From Shinella yambaruensis (lineage in GTDB: Bacteria > Pseudomonadota > Alphaproteobacteria > Rhizobiales > Rhizobiaceae): a stretch of DNA of 64,000 bases. Both the position numbers and the translations under genes were made by a program. The notes beneath the pieces were generated by a model. It was not told where the DNA came from. It searched no databases and saw only the letters and a list, made by a program, of their open reading frames with translations. The number at the start of each line of letters is the position of its first letter. Position 1 is the stretch's first letter. Shown here in pieces: positions 40,905 through 48,419 of the stretch. The stretch is taken from the NCBI RefSeq assembly GCF_022899355.1, contig NZ_JALJCK010000007.1:1-64000 (forward strand), read 5' to 3'.

Positions 40905-42410
40905 ATGTTCAACCCCGCCGAACCCGTGTTCTACCGGCACCCGGCCTATGTCCCGAGCAAGGGCGCCCGCCATGCCGTGATCGATCCCGCAACGCTCGCC
41001 ACCGTCGGCACCATCGCCGACACCGCGCTCGACGACATGGAGGCCGTGCTCGATGCCGCCACCATGGCGCAGCGGGACTGGAAACGGCTCGACGCGAAGA
41101 CACGCGCGACCACCCTTCACCGCATCGCCAACCGCATCGAGGCAACAGACATGCGCCGCTGCGCTGAACTGATGTCGCGCGAGATGGGCAAGCCCTATCC
41201 GGAGGCGATCGGCGAGGTGGCGAACTGCGCGGGCGCCTTCCGCTATTTCGCGGAAATGGCGCGCGACGAGGGCGGCAAGGTGGCGGGCACCACGCAGGCC
41301 GGCTCCTTCCAACATGCGCGCTACGAGGCGCTCGGCGTGAGCGTGCATATCATGCCGTTCAATTTCCCGATCCTCCTGATGTGCTGGACGGTCGCCGCGT
41401 CGCTCGCCGCGGGCAATGCGTGCATCATCAAGCCGGCGCCCGCGACGACGCTCTCCACGCTGGAATTCATGCGGGTCTTCAAGGCCTTGCCGGATGGCCT
41501 GATCGCTTGCCTGCCGGGCGGTGTCGGGCTGAGCAGCGCGCTCATCGCCTCGCCGAAGACTCACGCCGTCGCGTTCACTGGCTCAGTTGCCGCCGGCAAG
41601 GCGGTGGCGATGGCCGCCGCGGCGCAGATGAAGCCGGCTGTCATCGAGGCGGGCGGTTCGGACCCGATGATCGTCACGGCCCACGCGCCGCTCGATGTAG
41701 CCGCGGCCGGTGCCGTCACCGCCGCCTTTCACATGTCCGGCCAGGTCTGCACCTCGGCCGAGCGGTTTTTCGTCGTCGATGCGGTGCATGACGCGTTCGT
41801 CGCAAAGTTCGCTACCGAGACGAAGCGTCTGCGCATCGGCAACGGTCTCACGCGCGCTGAGATAGGTCCGCTTGTCAGCGAGGCGGCGCGCGCAAAGGTC
41901 ATCCGGCTGGTCGAGGATGCCAAGGCCGCGGGAGCGACGGTGGTGCTAGGCGGGAAGATCCCGGACACTGAGCCGACCGGCTGGTTCTACGAGCCGACCA
42001 TCCTTGTCAATTGCACACCCGACATGGCGATCATGAACGAAGAGTGTTTCGGTCCTGTCGCCGCTATCATGCGCGTCAAGGATTTCAACGAGGCGATCGA
42101 ACGGGCCAACGACAGCGAATTCGGCCTCGGCGCGTCCGTCTTTACCACCTCACTCGAAGAAGCGATGGAGGCGGCGGATCGGCTTGAGGCCGGCATGGTC
42201 TGGGTCAACAACCCGCTGATCGACAACGACGCGTTGCCCTTCGGGGGCTGGAAGAAATCCGGCCTCGGACGGGAGCTTTCAAAGCTCGGCCTCGATGCCT
42301 TCCGCCGCTCGAAAATGGTCATCATCGACCATAAACCGGTGATCCAGGGCTGGTGGTATCCCTATCCGGACGACTGGTTCTTCGACGCGGAGGGGCGCAA
42401 GCATGTGTGA
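40905..42410 (+). CDS. NAD(P)-dependent aldehyde dehydrogenase (succinate-semialdehyde type)
   Basis: 501 residues. MPFNFPILLMCWTVA and KPAP in the cofactor fold, FTGSVAAGKAVAMAA, the base glutamate in PAVIEAGGSDPMIV, and the catalytic cysteine in MSGQVCTSAERFF near residue 285. The C-terminus runs to a conserved end (WWYPYPDDWFFDAEGRK), so it is complete. Polyamine and related amine catabolism commonly ends with an aldehyde dehydrogenase, which fits the polyamine-type transporter upstream. It is immediately followed by an IS3 scar. Confidence 0.92.
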   Translation: MFNPAEPVFYRHPAYVPSKGARHAVIDPATLATVGTIADTALDDMEAVLDAATMAQRDWKRLDAKTRATTLHRIANRIEATDMRRCAELMSREMGKPYPEAIGEVANCAGAFRYFAEMARDEGGKVAGTTQAGSFQHARYEALGVSVHIMPFNFPILLMCWTVAASLAAGNACIIKPAPATTLSTLEFMRVFKALPDGLIACLPGGVGLSSALIASPKTHAVAFTGSVAAGKAVAMAAAAQMKPAVIEAGGSDPMIVTAHAPLDVAAAGAVTAAFHMSGQVCTSAERFFVVDAVHDAFVAKFATETKRLRIGNGLTRAEIGPLVSEAARAKVIRLVEDAKAAGATVVLGGKIPDTEPTGWFYEPTILVNCTPDMAIMNEECFGPVAAIMRVKDFNEAIERANDSEFGLGASVFTTSLEEAMEAADRLEAGMVWVNNPLIDNDALPFGGWKKSGLGRELSKLGLDAFRRSKMVIIDHKPVIQGWWYPYPDDWFFDAEGRKHV

Positions 42411-42525
42411 GGTTCATTCCTCGCTCGCCGGCATCCTTCGGCACATCGCCGAGGGCACTGCATCACCGGCGACCGCACCGGCCAGTCCAACAGCCGTGGC
42501 GGGAGTTCGTCCATGCCTCGATCGA

Positions 42526-42846
42526 CGACGCAAGCCAAAAAAACAGGTGCTGGTCCATTCGGACCAGGGCTCCCAGTTCACCAGCATGGACTGGGCATCC
42601 TTCCTCAAACACCACTATCTGGTTCATTCCATGAGCCGACGCGGCAACTGCCATGACAACGCAGTCGCAGAGAGCTTCTTCAACCTTCTGAAGCGTGAAC
42701 GGATAGGCCGCAGGATCTATCGCTCTCGTGATGAGGCGCGTCAGGATGTGTTCGATTACATCGAGATGTTCTGCAACCCGAAACGAAAGCATGTCAGGAA
42801 CGGGATGCTGTCGCCCGTCGAGTTCGAAAAGCAGCAGAAGATCTAA
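42526..42846 (+). mobile_element. IS3-family transposase OrfB, 3' fragment
   Basis: A reading frame joins RRKPKKQVLVHSDQGSQFTS, then SMSRRGNCHDNAVAESFFNL and LKRERIGRRIYRSRDEARQD to the stop at 42846. This is the end of the DDE catalytic domain of IS3-group OrfB, including the second D (HSDQGSQ) and final E (NAVAESFF). The first two thirds of OrfB and all of OrfA are missing. The frame opens upstream into codons that are not transposase-like, at the junction with the aldehyde dehydrogenase gene. Confidence 0.85.
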
Positions 42847-42932
42847 CCCAGGGTGTCTACGAAACTCGGGGCTATTCAGTCAGGTGCGGAAGGGTCGGCA
42901 TGGACGTTCCGATCTTCGAGACGGGGCGGTGC

Positions 42933-43382
42933 TTACGCTGCGGCCTCCCGGCCGTGCTGGTGCGGCAGGTCGGTGCCGAACTGCATCTGCCAGAACAGGG
43001 TGAGGATGTGGTTGCGCGTGAGCGGGGCGAGCGGCAGCGTCGGCGTGTCCTGGATCGGCATCCACCGCGCCTCGTCGATCTCGCTCGTCGGCGCGATGAC
43101 CTCGTCTTCGAGCTGGACCCTGAAGACATAGGCGACGAGCAGGTGGTCCGTCTCGTCGGCCGCCTCGGCCTCGAAGCAGCCGAAGGGCGCCATGCGCGAG
43201 GGCGGAATGAGGATGCCCAGTTCCTCGTGCAGCCGGCGGGCAAGTGTCGCCTTCGGCACTTCGCCGTCCCTGATCCTGCCGCCGGCCTGCATGAACTGCG
43301 GCCCGCCGCGCTTGCGCACGAGCAGCGTGTCGCCGTTCTCCCGGGTGACGAGCGCGACCGCGATGCGGATTTCTTCCTGCAT
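42933..43382 (-). CDS. Nudix hydrolase with altered Nudix box
   Basis: 149 residues from the ATG at 43382 with GGAAGAGGAA upstream; a TTG at 43406 is a longer option. The Nudix box reads GGRIRDGEVPKATLARRLHE then ELGI, so the canonical R-E-U has R-R-L: the first glutamate of the REU motif is replaced, while E-E of xxEExGU is largely kept as HEELG. Such proteins hydrolyse nucleoside diphosphate derivatives; the substitution could lower or change activity. It is divergent from a truncated LysR gene. Confidence 0.8.
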   Translation of the reverse strand: MQEEIRIAVALVTRENGDTLLVRKRGGPQFMQAGGRIRDGEVPKATLARRLHEELGILIPPSRMAPFGCFEAEAADETDHLLVAYVFRVQLEDEVIAPTSEIDEARWMPIQDTPTLPLAPLTRNHILTLFWQMQFGTDLPHQHGREAAA

Positions 43383-43462
43383 GATGACCCGATATTCCTC
43401 TTCCAACGATGGCGCGCCGCCGCCCGAAGGCGCTTTCGCTCCGGCCGCAAATCCTCTAATCG

Positions 43463-43482
43463 TTATATTTCACAAAATATAA
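43463..43482. promoter_or_regulatory. AT-rich palindrome between Nudix and LysR remnant
   Basis: TTATATTT (43463-43470) and AAATATAA (43475-43482) are a perfect inverted repeat around four bases. It lies between the divergent Nudix gene and the truncated LysR gene, where a LysR-type operator would be expected. Confidence 0.5.
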
Positions 43483-43544
43483 TGTATTGGGAAGAGCCAT
43501 GTCGATGCCGACCGGCTTCCCGGAGATCGAGACAGGATGAGGGC

Positions 43545-43868
43545 ATGCTGATCAGGCATCTGAAGTTTTTCGTGACGCTCGCCGAAGAACAGCATTTCGG
43601 GCGCGCCGCAGAACAGTGCAGCGTCACGCAACCCACGCTCTCGCAAGCGATCCGCAAGCTCGAGGAAGATCTGAACCTCTCCCTGATCGTTCGGGGGCAC
43701 CGCTTCCTGTCGCTGACCGCCGAAGGCGAGAAGGTCCTGCGCTGGGGGCGGCAGATCCTCGCTGACTACGAGAGCCTGCACGATGACCTGAGAGGCAGGA
43801 AGAAGGGCGGCTTGACCGGGACGCTGCGGCTCGGCGTGATCCCGGGAGCGCTCGCGATCTCATTGCTC
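43545..43868 (+). pseudogene. LysR-family regulator, 5' fragment
   Basis: Starts MLIRHLKFFVTLAEEQHFGR with the HTH in AAEQCSVTQPTLSQAIRKLE, then GTLRLGVIPGALAISLL, about 108 codons. After that the sequence changes to that of an HPP-family protein. The ligand-binding domain is missing, so it is not a functional regulator. The open frame itself continues to 43904 through the junction. Confidence 0.8.
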
Positions 43869-44257
43869 GCCGCGCTGACGGAAACCTCGGCCAGCTCCTC
43901 CTGATCGCCCCCTTCGGGGCAAGCTGCGTCCTTCTCTTCGCCCTGCCGCAAAGTCCGCTCGCTAGGCCGCGGAACGTGATCGGCGGGCACCTGATCTCCG
44001 CGCTGGTCGGCCTGCTGGTCCTGACCGTCCTTGGCGACGGCGTTGTCGCCATGGGGTTCGGCGTCGGCCTTGCCATCGCGCTTATGCAGTTCAGCGGCAC
44101 GCTTCATCCGCCGGCCGGCGGCGACCCCTTGGTCGTCATCCTCGCCGGTGCGGGATGGCCCTTCCTGCTCCTGCCGATCGCCACGGGGACCGCAAGCCTT
44201 GTCATTCTCGCCTGGCTCTACCACCGGTTTGTTTCAAAGCGCGCCTATCCGGCGTGA
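43868..44257 (+). pseudogene. HPP-family membrane protein, 5'-truncated
   Basis: From about 43890 the frame reads GQLLLIAPFGASCVLLFALP, then RPRNVIGGHLISALVGLLVL, LAIALMQFSGTLHPPAGGDP and a last helix to the stop at 44257. HPP proteins are small four-helix membrane proteins named after the His-Pro-Pro motif seen here; some are linked to nitrite transport. The natural start and first helix are missing, replaced by the LysR fragment. A GTG at 43976 could in principle start a shorter product. Confidence 0.65.
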
Positions 44258-44341
44258 AAGGTGCCGGGAAGCGGTCTGATCCGTCGATCGGTCCAAGACC
44301 GCCGCGCCCCCTGTTATGGGTTCCCGCTATGCTGCGGCGTA

Positions 44342-44638
44342 TCACTTCAGCGCAAGAACAACCGGACCGGCGACCGGATCGGTGATGCCGAGGCCGCTGC
44401 CGAGGTCTTCGAGGGTATCGCGAAAGCCGTCGAGCGTAGCGATCATCTGAGGCCGGCTGGCGGCAAGAGCATCCATGCTCTCCCATTCCGCAACGATGCA
44501 ATAACGCCCTTCGCCCGTCTAAACGATACTGGCATGGCGCAGGCCTGCCCACTCGGTCGCGACATTGCGGTGCGCATCGAGAAAGGCGTTCTCCATGCCG
44601 GACTTGACTTTGAAACGCACGACATTGAATGCGATCAT
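44342..44638 (-). pseudogene. Antibiotic-biosynthesis-monooxygenase (ABM) domain protein with in-frame stop
   Basis: The minus strand from the ATG at 44638 reads MIAFNVVRFKVKSGMENAFL, then DAHRNVATEWAGLRHASIV, a TAG at 44519-44521, then TGEGRYCIVAEWESMDALAA and on to the stop at 44342. Both halves are in the same frame, so a single base change (for example from CAG or TGG) would restore a full 98-residue ABM protein. ABM domains are small ferredoxin-like monooxygenase or binding folds. Sequence error is an alternative to true loss. Confidence 0.7.
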
Positions 44639-45008
44639 GGCTGCCTCCCGTCAGAAATAGCTGCGATTGCTACAGGACGCCGGCGTCCGGGGACGGACCG
44701 GCCACGGAAGTCCGTGCCGGATGCATCCTTGCCTCCAAGCTAGCACGCACGAAAAATAAGGGAAATCTAAAATAGACATGCGAAATGCAATACTGCCTCA
44801 GCACCGGCTGGCGGCATGCCGTTCGCGCGTAAATGCCGAAGCCAGGCCCCTTCTTCAAGGCGAGGCTCGCGGCATGACCGGCAAGGCAGGCAGTCGGTGC
44901 CGTTCCCATCGATGTTGAATATATAACATTGATATTGACATTTGTGTATAATCTAACATAGCCTCCGCGATGTGTCCGATGGGATGTTGGATTTCGGGAG
45001 GAGAGAGA
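44639..45008. promoter_or_regulatory. Intergenic region with AT-rich promoter of the peptide-type ABC operon
   Basis: No gene seen in this 370-base gap. The stretch 44911-44960 is AT-rich, with the inverted repeat ATGTT (44912-44916) / AACAT (44925-44929), TTGAAT, TTGATA, TTGACA and a perfect TATAAT at 44947-44952. The box spacing is not ideal, so the real -35 is unclear. GGGAGGAGAGAGA directly precedes the start codon. An operator for the RpiR regulator encoded in the same operon may lie here. Confidence 0.5.
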
Positions 45009-46556
45009 ATGAGTTTTTGGCGCAAGCCCTCCATGCGGGGCAAGGGTCTGGCATTGGGCGGCATGACGATCCTGGCGGCGGGCCTCGCCGGCTTTGCGCC
45101 GGCCCTGGCGGCTGACGTCATCCGCGTCGCCTCGCCCTACCAGACGACGACGCTGGACCCGATGCGGTCGGCGGCGGCGGGCAATATCGAAACCTATGGC
45201 CAGCTTTATTCGCGCCTCCTGCGGCGCAATCCGGAGACCGGCGCGCTGGAACCGGGGCTGGCCGAGACCTGGGATATTTCCGACGACGGCAGGACATATA
45301 CGTTCCATCTTCGCGGCGCCCGGTTCTCGGACGGCTCGCCCATCACGGCCGATGACGTGGCCTTCAGCCTCGAGCGCATCCGCACCGACAAGCGCTCGGC
45401 CTATCCGGCCCCGCTCAGCGCGGTGGAAGCGGTGACGGCGGCCGATCCGAAGACCGTGGTGGTCACGCTGAAGTCGGCCTTCGCGCCGTTCCTCGGCAAT
45501 GCGGAAATCTGGAACATGGGCATCGTGTCCAAGGCCGACGTGGAGAAACGGGGCGAGGAGGAGGCCTTCGGCACGGTTCCGGTCACGTCCGGTCCCTACG
45601 GCGTCAAGCAGTGGAAGCCGAACGAGAGGCTCGTGCTCGAACCCAATCCGCACTACTGGCGCAAGGGCTATCCGAAATCGGACGCCACCGTCGAATTGAT
45701 CGAGATCGCCTCGCCCGAGACCCGCATCGCCATGCTGAAGGCCGGCGAGATCGATGCAGTCCGCGCCGTGCCGTGGGCGCAGGTCGACGACCTGAAGACG
45801 GCCGAGACGATCGACATGCGGCTCGAGCCCTCGACCACCATCTACATGACCCTGCTGAACCACAAGCGCGAGCCCTTCTCCAGCCTGGAGGCGCGGCAGG
45901 CGGCCGGCATGGCGATCGACAACAAGGCCATGGCCGCGGCCATCACGCGCGGCTATGCCGAACCGGCGAACACCACGCTGCCGGGCAGCGTCGATTTCCA
46001 CGACAAGGACTATCCGGGCATTCCCCACGATCCCGCCAAGGCGAAGGAACTGCTGGCCGCCTCCGGCATGGCGGGGCGCGAGGTGAAGATCCTGGCGACC
46101 GCCGATGCGCCCTCGCAGCAGACGGCGCTGCTGATCCAGGCCCAGTGGCAGGCCATCGGCCTGAAGCCTGTGATCGTCAATGTCGACGGCGGCGCCTGGT
46201 GGGATGCCACCGGCAAGGGCGACTACGACGCGGCGGCCAACTGGTGGTACAACGAGACCCCCGATCCCGACCTTGCCGTCCGCTGGGCGGTGTGCGGCAC
46301 CTGCGGCTCGAATTCCTACAACACCTTCTACACCAACCCGAAGGTGGATGAACTCGTGGAGGAGGGCACCCGCGAGGCCGATCCGGCCAGGCGCGCGGAA
46401 GTCTACAAGGAGATCCAGAGGATCACCACCGAGGAGGTGGCGCAGATCCCGCTCTACTACGCGCCGAACGCGGTCGCCTATTCCAGGCGTATCGAAGGGC
46501 TCAAGCTGACCCCTTCGCTGCAGTGGACGCTCGAAGAGACGTCCATCGGCCAGTAA
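45009..46556 (+). CDS. Peptide/opine-type ABC transporter substrate-binding protein (SBP_bac_5)
   Basis: 515 residues from the ATG at 45009. A long signal peptide (GKGLALGGMTILAAGLAGFA, cut near ALAAD) precedes the family-5 binding fold: VASPYQTTTLDPMRSAAAGN, LAETWDISDDGRTYTFHLR, GVKQWKPNERLVLEPNPHYW and IALYYAP-like late sequence. Relatives bind di- and oligopeptides, glutathione, nickel, or opines. With an amidase and a NylB-like hydrolase in the operon, the ligand may be a small amide or oligoamide; that is inference. Confidence 0.9.
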   Translation: MSFWRKPSMRGKGLALGGMTILAAGLAGFAPALAADVIRVASPYQTTTLDPMRSAAAGNIETYGQLYSRLLRRNPETGALEPGLAETWDISDDGRTYTFHLRGARFSDGSPITADDVAFSLERIRTDKRSAYPAPLSAVEAVTAADPKTVVVTLKSAFAPFLGNAEIWNMGIVSKADVEKRGEEEAFGTVPVTSGPYGVKQWKPNERLVLEPNPHYWRKGYPKSDATVELIEIASPETRIAMLKAGEIDAVRAVPWAQVDDLKTAETIDMRLEPSTTIYMTLLNHKREPFSSLEARQAAGMAIDNKAMAAAITRGYAEPANTTLPGSVDFHDKDYPGIPHDPAKAKELLAASGMAGREVKILATADAPSQQTALLIQAQWQAIGLKPVIVNVDGGAWWDATGKGDYDAAANWWYNETPDPDLAVRWAVCGTCGSNSYNTFYTNPKVDELVEEGTREADPARRAEVYKEIQRITTEEVAQIPLYYAPNAVAYSRRIEGLKLTPSLQWTLEETSIGQ

Positions 46557-46566
46557 GCCGTCTCAA

Positions 46567-46590
46567 GCGCGCCCTACAAGCGGGGCGCGC
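46567..46590 (+). other. Intercistronic hairpin after the binding-protein gene
   Basis: GCGCGCCC (46567-46574) pairs with GGGCGCGC (46583-46590) around an eight-base loop, ten bases after the binding-protein stop. No T-run. Same position as the hairpins in the other ABC operons. Confidence 0.6.
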
Positions 46591-46617
46591 CCTTCACGCC
46601 CGAAGCGGAGAACCGGA

Positions 46618-47556
46618 TTGCCCCTTCTGCAGCTCCTTGTGCGGCGCCTGCTGCAACTTATCGGCGTGCTCGCCGGCATCAGCCTCGTGACCTTCCTTCT
46701 CGTGCACATGGCCCCCGGCGATCCCGCGCGGCTTCTCGCCGGGGAAAGGGCGAGCGCCGAGACCGTGGCGGCGATCCGCTCGCAATACGGGCTCGACCTG
46801 CCGCTCTGGCGCCAGTTCCTGACCTATCTCGCCAATCTCCTCTCGGGGGATATCGGCCTGTCGCTGCGCTTCCAGCGGCCGGTCATCCAGCTCATCGAAC
46901 AGTTCATGTGGCCGACGCTGTTCCTGACCGCCTATGTCCTTTGCCTCGCCATCCCGCCGACGGTCGCGCTCGCCATCCTCGGCGCCCGCCGGCCGGGCGG
47001 CATCGCCGACCAGATCATCCGCCTCGTCGGCATTGCCGGCCTCACCATCCCGGTGTTCTGGCTGGGCATCATGATGTCGCGTTTCTTCGGCGTCAGCCTC
47101 GGCTGGTTTCCCGTTTCGGGCTACGGCGTCGGCTTCACCGGGCATCTCCACCACCTCTTCCTGCCGGCGGTCTCCACCGCCATCTGGCTGGTGCCGGTGC
47201 TGACGCAGAGCCTGCGCGCCGCCCTGATCGAGAAGACCGCCGCCGACTTCGTCACGGCCGCACGGGCGCAGGGCGCGACGGAGCGGCAGATCTTCTGGCA
47301 GACCATGCTGCCCAATGCTGTGCTGCCGACGCTCAACCTGCTCGGGGTGATGGTCGCCTTCATGATCGGCGGCGCCGTTATCGTCGAGACCGTCTATGCG
47401 GTGCCTGGCCTCGGCACGCTGATGGTCAACGCGCTGCTCGGCCGCGACTACTACGTCGTGCAGGGCCTGACGCTGGTCTTCGCGGTCTCGACCGTCCTGA
47501 TCACGCTGACGGTGGACCTGTTGACCGCCTTCATCGATCCGCGCGTCCGGCTTTGA
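46618..47556 (+). CDS. ABC transporter permease, DppB-like
   Basis: 312 residues from a TTG start with GCGGAG upstream. The DppB/OppB opening LVRRLLQLIGVLAGISLVTF and HMAPGDPARLL is present, then RSQYGLDLPLWRQFLTYLAN and the late ALPGLG-like region as YAVPGLGTLMVNALLGRDYY. Six membrane helices fit. It forms the channel with the DppC-like protein encoded next. Confidence 0.9.
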   Translation: MPLLQLLVRRLLQLIGVLAGISLVTFLLVHMAPGDPARLLAGERASAETVAAIRSQYGLDLPLWRQFLTYLANLLSGDIGLSLRFQRPVIQLIEQFMWPTLFLTAYVLCLAIPPTVALAILGARRPGGIADQIIRLVGIAGLTIPVFWLGIMMSRFFGVSLGWFPVSGYGVGFTGHLHHLFLPAVSTAIWLVPVLTQSLRAALIEKTAADFVTAARAQGATERQIFWQTMLPNAVLPTLNLLGVMVAFMIGGAVIVETVYAVPGLGTLMVNALLGRDYYVVQGLTLVFAVSTVLITLTVDLLTAFIDPRVRL

Positions 47557-47567
47557 GGAGACCGCCC

Positions 47568-48419
47568 ATGGCTGACACACCCGCTCCGGCAATCGCCGCC
47601 CCGTCCGTCCGGACGGTCACCCCCGTCATGCTGGTCGCGCTCTCCATCCTCGGCGGATGGCTGGTGCTGGCGCTGGCGGCCCCGGTGATCGCGCCCTACG
47701 ATCCCGACGCCATCGACATCCTGAACATGCTTTCGCCACCGAGCGCCGCCCATTGGTTCGGCACGGACCAGGTCGGCCGCGACGTCTTCTCGCGGGTTCT
47801 CTTCGCAAGCCGCGTCGACCTGCTGCTGTGCGTGGCGGGGGTGCTGCCGCCGCTTGTCATCGGCACGACCATCGGTCTTCTGAGCGGCTATTTCGGCGGG
47901 CTGGTCGATACCGTGTTCATGCGCATCTACGACCTGACCGTCGCCTTCCCCTTCTTTGTGCTGGTGCTGGCCATCGTCGGCGTGCTCGGGCCTGGCCTTC
48001 TGAACTTCATCCTGGCGCTGACGCTCGTCGGCTGGGTCAGCTATGCGCGGCTGGTGCGCGCGCAGGTGCTGACGATCCGCGAAAGCGAATATATCCAGGC
48101 CGCCAGATGCCTCGGTTATCCGCCGGCCGCCATCCTCGCCCATCATGTGCTGCCCAATGCGATCGGCCCGGTCATCGCCTATGCGGTGAGCGATGCGGTG
48201 CTGGTCATGCTCGCCGGCGCCAGCTTCGGCTTCCTCGGCATGGGCGCACAGCCGCCGCTTGCCGAATGGGGCGTGATGATCGCCGACGGGCAGGCCTTCG
48301 TGCAGCAGGCCTGGTGGATCTGCCTCTTCCCAGGCCTTGCCGCGATTTCCCTCGGCCTCGGCTTCGCCCTGCTCGGCGACGGGCTGGGACAGCTCCAGCG
48401 CAGGGGGGTGACGGCATGA
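47568..48419 (+). CDS. ABC transporter permease, DppC-like
   Basis: 283 residues from the ATG at 47568, GAGGAG upstream. DppC marks: IAPYDPDAIDILNMLSPPSA, HWFGTDQVGRDVFSRVLFAS, the coupling loop EYIQAARCLGYPPAAILAHH, and GFLGMGAQPPLAEWGVMIAD. The last four bases overlap the ATPase start. Confidence 0.92.
   Translation: MADTPAPAIAAPSVRTVTPVMLVALSILGGWLVLALAAPVIAPYDPDAIDILNMLSPPSAAHWFGTDQVGRDVFSRVLFASRVDLLLCVAGVLPPLVIGTTIGLLSGYFGGLVDTVFMRIYDLTVAFPFFVLVLAIVGVLGPGLLNFILALTLVGWVSYARLVRAQVLTIRESEYIQAARCLGYPPAAILAHHVLPNAIGPVIAYAVSDAVLVMLAGASFGFLGMGAQPPLAEWGVMIADGQAFVQQAWWICLFPGLAAISLGLGFALLGDGLGQLQRRGVTA

Noticed and set aside
42403-42525. Possible start of an amidase-like gene overlapping the aldehyde dehydrogenase stop and cut by the IS3 remnant
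   Set aside because: The first 20 or so codons (MCEVHSSLAGILRHIAEG) vaguely resemble amidase N-termini, but this is too short to call.
4345-44521. Systematic stop-codon recoding, because several genes carry single in-frame TAG, TGA or TAA codons
   Set aside because: All three stop codons are involved, the affected genes also carry frameshifts or deletions, and intact genes use the same codons as normal stops.
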